From Martinezella multihospitum (lineage in GTDB: Bacteria; Pseudomonadota; Alphaproteobacteria; Rhizobiales; Rhizobiaceae): DNA of 64,000 nt. Position 1 is the first letter of the stretch. The number at the start of each line of letters is the position of its first letter. Below are positions 25,871 through 34,574 of this stretch, piece by piece. The notes beneath the pieces are model-generated. The model saw only the letters and a program-made list of their open reading frames with translations. It searched no databases and had not been told where the DNA came from. The stretch spans positions 248,001 through 312,000 of the forward strand of contig NZ_FMAG01000004.1 in assembly GCF_900094585.1 (NCBI RefSeq), in the 5' to 3' direction. The position numbers were made by a program, and so were the translations under genes.

Positions 25871-26727
25871 TGAAACAGAGCCTTTCCCATCGTTTGCTGA
25901 TCTGGGCCGGCATTGCGGTTCTCCTTATCTGGTCTCTTGGGCCAATCTACTGGACGCTTGCCAGCTCGATCACACCGACTGAGGATTTTTCGGCGCGACC
26001 CATCCATTTCTTTCCGCAGCATTTCACGCTGGATCATTTCTCGCGCCTCTTCGGCATCGATATTGCACGGATCGGTGGTGTTCAGGTCTGGTCGCAGTTC
26101 CGCGCCGCACTCATCAATAGTATCGTGACTTCGGTGGCTGCAACGCTCCTTTGCGTCGCGATATCGGCACTCGGAGCCTATGCCTTCACGCGCATCCAGT
26201 TTCCGGGGCGAGGCTTCCTGTTTGCAGCTGTCGTCGCGACGCTCGCAATCCCCGGCTATGCGGTACTCATTCCGCTTTATCGGATCATGATCAGCCTGCA
26301 TCTGGTCGACACCTATGTGGGCGTGGCGCTGATCTATGTGTCTGCCTACCTGCCCCTGTCACTCTGGCTGTTGCGCAGCGTCTTCGAGGCGTTGCCGATC
26401 GCACTTGAAGAGGCGGCACAGCTCGATGGCGCCGGCAGGCTCTACATCTTCTTCAACATTGTACTGCCGCTCGCCGGTCCCGGGCTGACGGCGGCAGCCA
26501 TCCTGACCTTTCTTGGCGCATGGGGGCAGTATCTCGTTCCGCTCATCTTCTCGCCGCAGGCGACGAAGCCCCTGACGGTGCTGATCCCGGAATTCGTCAC
26601 CAAGAACTTCATCGACTACGGGCTGATCACGGCAAGCGGATCGATTGCCATCATCATTCCCGCCCTGGTCGTCATCTTTCTCAATCGATACCTCGTCAGC
26701 GGTCTGCTGGCCGGATCGGTCAAGTAA
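25870..26727 (+). CDS. Sugar ABC transporter permease (MalG-like)
   Basis: This 285-residue permease is the second channel component. It has six predicted helices, beginning with RLLIWAGIAVLLIWSLGPIY, and an EAA loop (ALEEAAQLDGAGRLYIFFNIVLP). Its start shares a base with the stop of the preceding gene. The SIS-domain gene follows after 12 bp with its own GGAG ribosome site. Confidence 0.92.
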   Translation: MKQSLSHRLLIWAGIAVLLIWSLGPIYWTLASSITPTEDFSARPIHFFPQHFTLDHFSRLFGIDIARIGGVQVWSQFRAALINSIVTSVAATLLCVAISALGAYAFTRIQFPGRGFLFAAVVATLAIPGYAVLIPLYRIMISLHLVDTYVGVALIYVSAYLPLSLWLLRSVFEALPIALEEAAQLDGAGRLYIFFNIVLPLAGPGLTAAAILTFLGAWGQYLVPLIFSPQATKPLTVLIPEFVTKNFIDYGLITASGSIAIIIPALVVIFLNRYLVSGLLAGSVK

Positions 26728-26739
26728 ATCGGAGCTAGC

Positions 26740-27693
26740 ATGAATACGACGGAAAAGGTGATCTTTGAGCAATTCCCCTATTGGGAAAAGGCGATTGGAC
26801 CGGTCTCCGCCCCGCATGATGCCGAACTGACGGTTTTTCTCGGCTGCGGCACATCCTACAATCTCGCTTTGTCGCTTGCGGCTCATGCCAATCTTGCCGG
26901 CTATCCGGCGATTGCCGCGCCGGGTGCGGAATGGCTGAACCGGCCGGCCGGCCTCTGGCCACGCTGGCAGAAGGTCCATCTGGTGGCCCTTTCGCGCAGC
27001 GGCGAAACGACGGAAACGGTTGCCGCCGCCAAGGCCAGCCGCAAAGCCGGTGTTTTCGTCACCGCCATCACGGTCGAGCCCGAAAGCTCGCTTGCCAAGA
27101 ACTGCGACCGGCTGATCGAAGCGGCGACCCATGGCGATGAGGGCATCGTCATGACGGTCTCGGCGAGCCTGATGCTGCTTCTGGGCATGCAGATGGTCGG
27201 CGTAGAGATTCCGCCATCGATCGCCCAATCCGCACGCCGTCTGGCTGATCAGCTCGATGCGGCTCTCCCGAAGATCATCGAAGATCGGTCGCATTTCGTT
27301 TTCCTCGGCAGCGGCTCGCTCTACGGCATTGCCCTGGAAGGTGCCTTGAAGCTGATGGAAATGAGCCAGATCATCACTCAGGGCTTCCATCCCCTGGAAT
27401 ACCGCCATGGACCGATCAGCCTCGTCGATGGCAACACGGCGGTCGTCATGCTCTACAGCGCTGACCAGAAGGCGGCGGAAGCGCTGCTGGTCGAGGAGCT
27501 GCGGCAAAAGGGGGCGACCGTCATCGGCTTTGGCGGCCCCGGCGATCTGGAACTGACCGTCGATTGCGATCCGGCACTCGCGGGCCTCTGCGTGCTGCCG
27601 GCCCTGCAGATCCTCGGCGAACGCGCAGCGCAGTCGAAGGGTGTCGATACGGTATCGCCCCGTCATCTGACCAAGGTTGTGATGCTCGGATGA
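26740..27693 (+). CDS. agaS: SIS-domain sugar isomerase/deaminase (AgaS-like)
   Basis: This 317-residue protein has two SIS domains related to the isomerase half of glucosamine-6-phosphate synthase. The sugar-phosphate-binding motifs LGCGTSYN and SRSGETTET are near residues 30-95, and the second domain has FLGSGSLYGIALEGALKLME and a YRHGPIS segment. In galactosamine pathways AgaS converts galactosamine-6-phosphate to tagatose-6-phosphate and ammonia. The operon with a kinase upstream and a GatZ/KbaZ-like gene directly downstream (ATGA overlap) fits that role. A glucosamine or fructosamine-type substrate cannot be excluded. Confidence 0.82.
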   Translation: MNTTEKVIFEQFPYWEKAIGPVSAPHDAELTVFLGCGTSYNLALSLAAHANLAGYPAIAAPGAEWLNRPAGLWPRWQKVHLVALSRSGETTETVAAAKASRKAGVFVTAITVEPESSLAKNCDRLIEAATHGDEGIVMTVSASLMLLLGMQMVGVEIPPSIAQSARRLADQLDAALPKIIEDRSHFVFLGSGSLYGIALEGALKLMEMSQIITQGFHPLEYRHGPISLVDGNTAVVMLYSADQKAAEALLVEELRQKGATVIGFGGPGDLELTVDCDPALAGLCVLPALQILGERAAQSKGVDTVSPRHLTKVVMLG

Positions 27694-28988
27694 ACGCCTT
27701 CGTCGAACACAATCGTAGCATTGCGCTGAAGAAGCTTCTCGGCGGTCGCGCCAAGGCACTGCCGCGCGGGATCACATCGGTCTGCTCCGCGCATCCGCTC
27801 GTTATTGAGGCGGCACTGAAGCGAGCAGCCTCCGACGACGCGGTCGCGCTTATCGAAGCGACCTGCAATCAGGTCAATCAGGAGGGCGGCTATACCGGTA
27901 TGACGCCACGCGATTTCCGGCGTTTCGTCGAAGACATAGCCGCCGCAGTTGGCTTCCCCGTCGATCGCATCATCCTCGGAGGCGATCATCTCGGCCCGAA
28001 CCCATGGCGGAAGCTGCCCGCAGAGGAAGCAATGGCGAAGGCCGAGGCAATGATTGCGGCCTATATCGAGGCGGGTTTCGAAAAGATCCATCTCGATACA
28101 TCGATGGGCTGCGCGGGCGAGCCCGTGGCCTTGGCCGACGAGTTGACGGCGGAGCGTGCCGCGCGGCTCGCTCGCGTGGCGGAAGAGGCCGCTCTTCGCT
28201 CCGGCCGCCAGCCACCCGTCTATATTATCGGAACCGAGGTTCCGCCGCCGGGCGGCGCCACGCATGCCCTCGACGAGCTTGAGGTCACGCGACCCGAGGC
28301 GGCGCTGAACACGCTGGCAGTGCATCGTGCCGCCTTCGCCAAGGCCGGTGTCGAAAGCGCTCTGGAGCGGGTAATCGCCATCGTCGTTCAGCCGGGCGTC
28401 GAGTTCGGCAATGCCAATGTCGTCCTTTACAGACCGGATCGTGCGGATGGTTTGGTTGGCGCTCTCGACCAAATGCCTGGCCTGCTCTTCGAAGCGCATT
28501 CCACGGACTATCAGCCTGGGGACGCGCTCGCCGCCCTCGTGGAGGGCGGTTTCGCGATCCTCAAGGTCGGGCCAGGCCTGACCTTTGCCCTGCGCGAGGC
28601 GCTCTATGGCCTTGATGCCATCGCGTCGGTTCTCGCCGGAAGGGCTCTGCCCGATGCGATCTATGCGACGATGGAGGCTGTCATGCTCGAAAATCCGGGT
28701 CACTGGAATTCCCATTATGGCGGCTCGGCCGAGGAACAGCGCTTGCAGCGGCACTTCAGCTATAGCGACCGCATCCGTTATTATTGGCCGGATGAGAAGG
28801 CCGCTGCGGCAGTCGAGACCCTGCTTGCCCGCTTCGAGGGCGATATTCCGGAAACGCTCATCAGCCAGTATCTCGGCCGGATCTATCCGGTAGTGGTCGC
28901 AAAGAAGGTTCTGCCTCGGGCGCGCGATCTCTGCATTGCGGCGATCGATGCGGCTCTGGAACCTTATTCTGCAGCCACGATCGCATAG
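27690..28988 (+). CDS. gatZ: Tagatose-bisphosphate aldolase non-catalytic subunit family (GatZ/KbaZ/AgaZ)
   Basis: This 432-residue protein matches the GatZ/KbaZ family, historically the stabilising subunit of the class II tagatose-1,6-bisphosphate aldolase and in some galactosamine pathways proposed to act on tagatose phosphate itself. Features include GITSVCSAHPLVIEAAL at the N-terminus, EATCNQVNQEGGYTGM, ILGGDHLGPNPW, HLDTSMGCAG and the C-terminal HWNSHYGG. A longer open frame from 27564 is rejected because the ATG at 27690 overlaps the agaS stop by ATGA. The usual catalytic partner (GatY/KbaY) is not in the window, which is notable. Confidence 0.86.
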   Translation: MNAFVEHNRSIALKKLLGGRAKALPRGITSVCSAHPLVIEAALKRAASDDAVALIEATCNQVNQEGGYTGMTPRDFRRFVEDIAAAVGFPVDRIILGGDHLGPNPWRKLPAEEAMAKAEAMIAAYIEAGFEKIHLDTSMGCAGEPVALADELTAERAARLARVAEEAALRSGRQPPVYIIGTEVPPPGGATHALDELEVTRPEAALNTLAVHRAAFAKAGVESALERVIAIVVQPGVEFGNANVVLYRPDRADGLVGALDQMPGLLFEAHSTDYQPGDALAALVEGGFAILKVGPGLTFALREALYGLDAIASVLAGRALPDAIYATMEAVMLENPGHWNSHYGGSAEEQRLQRHFSYSDRIRYYWPDEKAAAAVETLLARFEGDIPETLISQYLGRIYPVVVAKKVLPRARDLCIAAIDAALEPYSAATIA

Positions 28989-29071
28989 GGTCGCCTTGGC
29001 ACGCTACCTGGCCCTGGTGGTCGGCAAGGGCGCTGGCGATCAGACACTCGCTTTTCTAATTGGAGATTATA

Positions 29072-30136
29072 ATGGCATCGGTAAGCGTGACGAGTGTTCG
29101 CAAGAGCTACGGTCACTTCGAAGTTCTGCATGGGGTGGATATCGATATCGCGGATGGCGAATTCGTTATTCTCGTCGGCCCTTCGGGCTGCGGCAAGTCC
29201 ACACTGCTTCGCATGATCGCCGGACTGGAGGAGATCAGCGGCGGTGACGTCGCGATCGGCGGCCGGGTGGTCAACGATGTCGAACCCAAGAGCCGCGACA
29301 TCGCCATGGTCTTCCAATCCTACGCGCTCTATCCGCATATGACCGTAGAGGCGAATATGGGCTTTTCGCTTCGGCTGGCCAAGGCACCGAAGGAAGAGAT
29401 CCGGCAGCGCGTGCGTGATGCAGCGCAGATCCTCGGCCTCGAAAACCTGCTCGACCGCTATCCGCGCAATCTGTCCGGCGGCCAGCGCCAGCGTGTCGCC
29501 ATGGGCCGCGCGATCGTGCGTCAGCCGCAGGTATTTCTCTTTGACGAACCGTTGTCCAATCTGGACGCCAAACTGCGCGTGCAGATGCGCTCGGAAATCA
29601 AGCAGCTGCACCAACGTTTACGCACGACCACGATCTACGTCACCCATGACCAGATCGAAGCCATGACGATGGCGGACCGGATCGTCGTCATGCGCGACGG
29701 CTATGTCGAGCAGATCGGCTCGCCTCTGGAACTGTACGACCGACCCGCCAACCTCTTCGTTGCCGGCTTCATCGGTTCGCCGGGGATGAATCTCATCCGC
29801 GGCAAGATCAGCAGTGCCGGCCCGCTGGAATTCGTCGCCGATGGCGGAGCGCGCCTTCCGTTGCCTGCCGAGCTCGATGTCACGCGCGGCGCAGAGGTTG
29901 TCTACGGCATACGGCCCGAAAACATTGCCATAGGCGAGGGCGGCATCGATGCCGAAGTCGTCGTGGTCGAGCCTACCGGGGCAGAGACCTTGATCGTCTC
30001 CCGCATCGGGTCCGACGATCTCGTCATAGCGCTGCGCGAGCGGGTCGCCACGCGGGCTGGAGGCCGTCTTTCGTTGATACCTGATCTTGAGCGGCTGCAT
30101 CTTTTCGACGGAACGACTGGCCGTAGGCTGGAGTAA
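29072..30136 (+). CDS. Sugar ABC transporter ATPase (UgpC/MalK-like)
   Basis: This 354-residue ATPase powers the importer of the amino-sugar operon. Walker A is GPSGCGKST, the signature LSGGQRQRVAMGRAIVR, Walker B VFLFDEPLSNLDAKL and the switch region TIYVTHDQIEAM. The C-terminal regulatory domain includes YGIRPENIAIGEG. The ATG at 29072 is preceded by TGGAG at six bases; the TTG at 29060 is less likely. It lies 83 bp after the gatZ-like gene with no clear terminator between, so it is probably the last gene of the operon. Confidence 0.92.
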   Translation: MASVSVTSVRKSYGHFEVLHGVDIDIADGEFVILVGPSGCGKSTLLRMIAGLEEISGGDVAIGGRVVNDVEPKSRDIAMVFQSYALYPHMTVEANMGFSLRLAKAPKEEIRQRVRDAAQILGLENLLDRYPRNLSGGQRQRVAMGRAIVRQPQVFLFDEPLSNLDAKLRVQMRSEIKQLHQRLRTTTIYVTHDQIEAMTMADRIVVMRDGYVEQIGSPLELYDRPANLFVAGFIGSPGMNLIRGKISSAGPLEFVADGGARLPLPAELDVTRGAEVVYGIRPENIAIGEGGIDAEVVVVEPTGAETLIVSRIGSDDLVIALRERVATRAGGRLSLIPDLERLHLFDGTTGRRLE

Positions 30137-30234
30137 GCTCATTCACCGTTGCTTGCCGCCTCCGACCTCAAATTCGATTTGCGGCTCAGCATCCGAGGGC
30201 AGGCGGCACGACCGGTAGCGAGGAAGCCCTGGTT

Positions 30235-31155
30235 TCAGTTGGCAGCCAGCCAGGCTTGAATCCCTGTGAGGCTATGAAAGTCGTCGACTGCACGTACTCT
30301 TATACCGGGTAGCGCAGGAGCTGCCATCTCCGCCAGAGCTCGACCCGGCCCCAGTTCGAGGATCGTCGTTACGCCACGTTCGGCCAGGGCTTCGATCACG
30401 TCCGCCCAATCGATTCTCTCGGCCAGTTGCCGCGCAAGCCCACCGCGAGCGCGTTCCGGATTGACGACAAGCGTGGCACCGATGGCAGTCATGAGGCGCA
30501 GCGTCGGGCGGCTCATGACTGCCGAGGCAAGGGCTTTGTCGAACGGCGCCACCGCACCGGTAAGCCGTGGTGTATGGGAGGCGACATGCACTGACATCGG
30601 CGCAGCACGTACCGCACCTTCTTCCAGTGCGGCGGTGCATAGCGCATCGATCGATTGTCTGGCACCGCCGAGGATGAACAGGAGATCGGGGTTCACAATG
30701 GCGATCGCACAGCCGAAGCGATCGGCAAGCTCCTGTACTGCCGCCTTTGGCAAACCACGCACATAGCCGAGTCCGTCATCCGGCCCGCCTGCAGCATCCA
30801 TTGCTCGCGCACGCTGATCGACCAGCCTCAAAGTGTCCATGGGCGACCAGATGCCGGCCACCCCCCAAGCCGCCATTTCACCGACGCTGTAGCCAGCCAC
30901 CATCGCTTCGCCTGGCGCGCCGGTCGGGAAAAGGGCGCAAGTAATCGCAAGCGCACGCGTCACGCACAGAATCTGACCTTCGCGGTTTGCATGCAATGCG
31001 GCTTCGGGCGCGGTCCGGCAGAAGTCCGCTGGGTGCGTCCCGAGCACGGCGGTCGCGGCTTCGAAAATGGGCTGCGCTTCGGGTTCCGCTGCCAGCAACC
31101 GGAACATTTCCCGATTCTGATGACCTTGACCCGAACACAGCAGCGCGAGGGTCAC
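30235..31155 (-). CDS. mdcH: Malonate decarboxylase malonyl transacylase MdcH
   Basis: MdcH charges the malonate decarboxylase acyl carrier protein during activation, moving malonyl from malonyl-CoA onto the ACP. This 306-residue protein has the acyltransferase fold with LLCSGQGHQ near the N-terminus and the nucleophile motif GYSVGE, in which Ser is the active residue, followed by the conserved HVASHTP His region and the C-terminal LELGPGRAL. Translation probably starts at a GTG that overlaps the mdcB stop (GTGA). It is the last gene of the mdc operon. Confidence 0.92.
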   Translation of the reverse strand: MTLALLCSGQGHQNREMFRLLAAEPEAQPIFEAATAVLGTHPADFCRTAPEAALHANREGQILCVTRALAITCALFPTGAPGEAMVAGYSVGEMAAWGVAGIWSPMDTLRLVDQRARAMDAAGGPDDGLGYVRGLPKAAVQELADRFGCAIAIVNPDLLFILGGARQSIDALCTAALEEGAVRAAPMSVHVASHTPRLTGAVAPFDKALASAVMSRPTLRLMTAIGATLVVNPERARGGLARQLAERIDWADVIEALAERGVTTILELGPGRALAEMAAPALPGIRVRAVDDFHSLTGIQAWLAAN

Positions 31156-32006
31156 GATTCAAACACCTCGGTAAACAGCGCCATGGCAAGGAGATCGGCG
31201 CAACCGCCCGGGCTGAGATTGCGTGCCACGAACGCCTCGTGAATAGCCTTGGCATCCCAGCGCCAGTTCGCCCGTCCGACCCCGCCATCCGCCAGGAAAG
31301 CGCGGGCCTTGTCACGCGCGAAATTCAACCCCTCGGGGCCGGCGCGATAAAGCAGATTGCTATCGTCGACCACCGCGATCAGGGCCATGCACGCATGGAC
31401 CCTCGCGGCTTCCTCGTCACCCATGGCCAGGCGACGCCCCTCGGCAAGCGCAGGGCGGGCAATATCGTAGACGGACGGCATGCCGGCGGCAGCCTCGGCC
31501 CGCGCGCCGCCGACCTGGTAGCGTCGCGCCACGATGCCGCCATGACTGTCGTGCTCCGGTGTCCTGTTGAGGATGTCGTGTCCCCAACGCTGTGCGACAA
31601 GGGCACCGAGCGGTGCCTGCCAGTCGCAGGTCGCCGCCAAGCCGGCCGCCGCCGCCAGCAGGCCGAGGCCGAAGATGGCGCCGCGATGGGTATTCACTCC
31701 CACGGTCGCATCCCGCATTGTCTTTTCCGCTTCCATGCCGATTTGCCGCAGGTGATCCATGCCCATGTCCGTGGCGCCTGCCTCGGCAAGCGCGATGAAG
31801 AATGGCTCCAGCGTCCGAGCGCTGCGGCGCAGGAGAGCAGCATCCATATCGGCATGAGCGCCGTTGTCGATGTGGCTGACCAATCCTGGCTTGGGCCAGG
31901 TCTCCACCTCCAGGATCAGCGCACGTACGGCATGCCGCCCGATCAGCGCGGGATCGCAATGTTTGACGGTAATCGGGCTTAATTCGGCCAGCAATGGAAA
32001 CGTCAT
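31152..32006 (-). CDS. mdcB: Triphosphoribosyl-dephospho-CoA synthase MdcB
   Basis: MdcB (CitG family) makes the precursor of the unusual 2'-(5''-phosphoribosyl)-3'-dephospho-CoA prosthetic group carried by the MdcC protein. The 284-residue protein shows the family motifs EVETWPKPGLVSHIDNGAHADMD and GVNTHRGAIFGLGLL. The frame extends to 32024, but the ATG at 32006 overlaps the mdcG stop in an ATGA arrangement like the rest of the operon. In Pseudomonas-type clusters mdcB follows mdcA; here it lies between mdcG and mdcH. Confidence 0.92.
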   Translation of the reverse strand: MTFPLLAELSPITVKHCDPALIGRHAVRALILEVETWPKPGLVSHIDNGAHADMDAALLRRSARTLEPFFIALAEAGATDMGMDHLRQIGMEAEKTMRDATVGVNTHRGAIFGLGLLAAAAGLAATCDWQAPLGALVAQRWGHDILNRTPEHDSHGGIVARRYQVGGARAEAAAGMPSVYDIARPALAEGRRLAMGDEEAARVHACMALIAVVDDSNLLYRAGPEGLNFARDKARAFLADGGVGRANWRWDAKAIHEAFVARNLSPGGCADLLAMALFTEVFES

Positions 32007-32644
32007 GCGAAGAGCGTCTCCCATGCAATTAGGGCCGATCCGGTATGGGATTTAACAAGGAGCTCCGGGTTTTCCGTCAACCATTCCCGCCACTGGACGG
32101 CTGTGCCGGATGGCGTGATCAATTCCGCGTCGATCCGCATTGGCGCGTGTTCGGCAACATCGGTCAGTAAAGCCGTCACTTGCCTTGCATCCGCGCCCGA
32201 GCGGCACTCGACCAGAAGATCGAGATCGGAAGTATCGGTCAGATAGGAAAGGCCGGTCAGGTATTGCCAAGCCAAACTTCCGAAGCAGCGACAAGAGGGT
32301 GCTGACTCCAGAAGCGTGCCAATGGTCGGACGCCATCGTGCCGGTGCAGCGGGCAGCACGTCCCTCAGCAGAGGAGGAGGTGTCGTCCGTATCACGGCAG
32401 CGGGCGGGCAGGCGAGAGCTAGCCGTTTGCGCCCCATGCCTGGAGGAAGGGGCAGCCCCAAGGGTACGATATCCGCTGGGTCGCTGCAGATTCGGCGGCG
32501 GAAGATTGCGGGTCGTCCCAATTCCGCCCATGCCAGCAGATCGGGCTCCATTTCGCCCTGGACTTGTCCCTGCAGCAAGCCCGGCCATGCTTCGGAGCGC
32601 ACATAGGCAAGATCGTGGCGGCGGAGGGCGGCGACATCAACCAT
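32003..32644 (-). CDS. mdcG: Malonate decarboxylase holo-ACP synthase MdcG
   Basis: MdcG (CitX-like nucleotidyltransferase) attaches the phosphoribosyl-dephospho-CoA group made by MdcB to a serine of MdcC. This 213-residue protein has the nucleotidyltransferase-type SLAWQYLTGLSYLTDTSDLD motif with its paired Asp residues, and LGRPAIFRRR near the N-terminus. It overlaps mdcE upstream by eight bases and mdcB downstream by four. Confidence 0.9.
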   Translation of the reverse strand: MVDVAALRRHDLAYVRSEAWPGLLQGQVQGEMEPDLLAWAELGRPAIFRRRICSDPADIVPLGLPLPPGMGRKRLALACPPAAVIRTTPPPLLRDVLPAAPARWRPTIGTLLESAPSCRCFGSLAWQYLTGLSYLTDTSDLDLLVECRSGADARQVTALLTDVAEHAPMRIDAELITPSGTAVQWREWLTENPELLVKSHTGSALIAWETLFA

Positions 32645-33359
32645 GGAGCAAAGCCAGTCGTTCTACTTCGGCCGCAATCATGGCAGCCTTCGGTCGGCCG
32701 CCCCGATCTGCGCCCCATTGCGCGCGCAGATCACGCGAAACAGGCTCGGCAAGAAGTGCGGAGAGCTGAGCGTTCAAGGAGGCGGCCGGATCCCAGACTT
32801 CCGCTATGGCGCCGGTTGCGAGAAGATTATCGAGGCCGGGCGCGAAGACGGGCGTTGTCTCGGCCTTTTCTTTCAGCGTAGCGAGCGGCAGCTTGGTTAC
32901 TCGGGCCATGGATGGCAGGTCCATGACTTCGGGCCAGGCGGTGGGCAGGGCTGCCAGCGATCCGCAGGCCAGTGCGGTGGCAATGAAGGCGCCGGCAGCA
33001 CTGCCGCCATAGAGAAGGCCGACCGTGCGGTGTCCTGCACGCTCCGCCTGCCACAGGGCCTTCGCCAGGTGCGCCAGTGCCTCGCTGAGACCCAGCAGTT
33101 CATCACGCCGGCTCATACGTTGGCTGCCGGAGTCGACCAGGAACAAAAGGGGTGAACTGTCCGGCCGCCGGGCGACTGACAGGATATGCCCGGCCAGTGC
33201 TATCGCCTCATCGACGCCGGGATAGGTCTTGTCGGCAACGCCGATCAGATCGATCCGGGTTTGTTGGTCCAACCGACCCCAGCCGGTAACAAGCCCGTCC
33301 GCCTGCGTTATCTCATAGCCGGCGGGAAAGAGTGAGGACAGGATATCAGCGAGCTGCAT
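32637..33359 (-). CDS. mdcE: Malonate decarboxylase gamma subunit MdcE
   Basis: MdcE pairs with MdcD to form the carboxy-lyase that removes CO2 from malonyl-S-ACP. This 240-residue protein has the crotonase-like carboxyltransferase fold and the family stretch RPDSSPLLFLVDSGSQRMSR and LLYGGSAAGAFIATALA, with an oxyanion-hole type Gly-rich segment. The open frame extends to 33482 but the ATG at 33359 (MQLADILSSLFPAG) is the family start. It overlaps the mdcD 3' end by 14 bp. Confidence 0.92.
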   Translation of the reverse strand: MQLADILSSLFPAGYEITQADGLVTGWGRLDQQTRIDLIGVADKTYPGVDEAIALAGHILSVARRPDSSPLLFLVDSGSQRMSRRDELLGLSEALAHLAKALWQAERAGHRTVGLLYGGSAAGAFIATALACGSLAALPTAWPEVMDLPSMARVTKLPLATLKEKAETTPVFAPGLDNLLATGAIAEVWDPAASLNAQLSALLAEPVSRDLRAQWGADRGGRPKAAMIAAEVERLALLHG

Positions 33360-34257
33360 CGGCACTCTCCCGATGGATATTGGCCGTGGTGAGGAAAGTC
33401 CCCATGTCCTGCTCCGGTATTTGCCCGGGGTCCTCAATCTGCAGCCGCGCCCATATCTCGGTGGCATCATGGGCATCGCCAAAATGGCGCAATCGATCTT
33501 CGAGCCGCGCCTGTTCTGCTTGCAGCACCGTCAGGTCTAAAGTGGCTGGCCGTTGCAGCGCGGCAATCACACCGGCGCGGAAAGCGGCGATATCGTCCTC
33601 GACGAAGACATCAACCACGCCGATCAGGTAGCGATGCTTGCCGCCCATGGTTCGCCAGACCAGCGCCCGATCGCGAGAGTCGAACTCTTCCACGCCTTTG
33701 TTCGTCTCGATGACTTCCGGACCGGAAACGGATAAACGACCCTGCTCGGAGATGACGAGTGCCGAACAGCAGCCGGCAATCAGGCTGCCTCCGCCATAGC
33801 AGCCCGCCCGGCCGCCAAGAAGACCGATGACGCGCGCACCCTCGGATCGCGCCTCCAGCACGGCGCGCATGATTTCGGAGATGGCCAGCTCACCGGCATT
33901 GGCTTCCTGCAGGCGCACGCCGCCCGTATCGAAGAGAATGACGATATCCCGCCGCATCTTAGCTGCGGCATGCAGCAGGCCTGTCAGCTTGGCGCCATGC
34001 ACCTCGCCGATGGCACCGCCCATGAAGCGTCCTTCCTGAGCGGCCACCAGTACGGGGCGGCCGTCGATGCGACCGGCTCCGACGATGATGCCGTCGTCGA
34101 ACTGCCGGGGTAAATCGAAGAGTGAGAGGTGAGGGCTCGTCTCCCGTCGTTCCGGGCCTAGGAATTCGGTGAAGCTGTCGGCGTCGAGCAGATGCAGCAA
34201 CCGGCCACGGGCAGATTCTTCATACCAGCTTCGGTGCAGCTTGTGAGGATCGGTCAT
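33346..34257 (-). CDS. mdcD: Malonate decarboxylase beta subunit MdcD
   Basis: This 303-residue carboxyltransferase-type subunit works with MdcE to decarboxylate malonyl-S-ACP to acetyl-S-ACP. Features include GRIDGRPVLVAAQEGRFMGG, VILFDTGGVRLQEAN, the Gly-rich LLGGRAGCYGGGSLIAG loop and SVSGPEVIETNKGVEEFD. It overlaps the mdcC stop by four bases and mdcE by 14, typical of subunits made in fixed ratio. Confidence 0.94.
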   Translation of the reverse strand: MTDPHKLHRSWYEESARGRLLHLLDADSFTEFLGPERRETSPHLSLFDLPRQFDDGIIVGAGRIDGRPVLVAAQEGRFMGGAIGEVHGAKLTGLLHAAAKMRRDIVILFDTGGVRLQEANAGELAISEIMRAVLEARSEGARVIGLLGGRAGCYGGGSLIAGCCSALVISEQGRLSVSGPEVIETNKGVEEFDSRDRALVWRTMGGKHRYLIGVVDVFVEDDIAAFRAGVIAALQRPATLDLTVLQAEQARLEDRLRHFGDAHDATEIWARLQIEDPGQIPEQDMGTFLTTANIHRESADAAR

Positions 34258-34565
34258 TCTGGCTTCTCCATCAGCCGCACACCCTGGGCCAGGCGCAGCG
34301 CCACCATATCCGGCCGGGCGCCGCCGTCATTGATCGTGATGCGCAGACCGCCGGCCGCGGAGCGTGCAGCGAAATCTTCGGTAACCGCTGCCCACAGATC
34401 GGCGAAACCATGGGCCGGCGTCGCGATCTCGATGACGCACCGGTCGGGTGCCTCCCGCCGTTCAAGCAATACTTCGAGGTTGCCCGACGCGACGACGCCC
34501 ACCAAAGCGACGGCGCGGGTCCCGCCGGTCTGCGTCGATTGCAGTTCATAGAGCAGATTTTCCAT
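34254..34565 (-). CDS. mdcC: Malonate decarboxylase acyl carrier protein MdcC
   Basis: MdcC carries the acetyl or malonyl group on a phosphoribosyl-dephospho-CoA arm. The 103-residue protein has the family segment VGVVASGNLEVLLE, in which Ser27 is the expected attachment site, and the closing part GARPDMVALRLAQG. It lies nine bases after mdcA and overlaps mdcD by four. Confidence 0.93.
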   Translation of the reverse strand: MENLLYELQSTQTGGTRAVALVGVVASGNLEVLLERREAPDRCVIEIATPAHGFADLWAAVTEDFAARSAAGGLRITINDGGARPDMVALRLAQGVRLMEKPE

Positions 34566-34574
34566 GGCGGTGGC

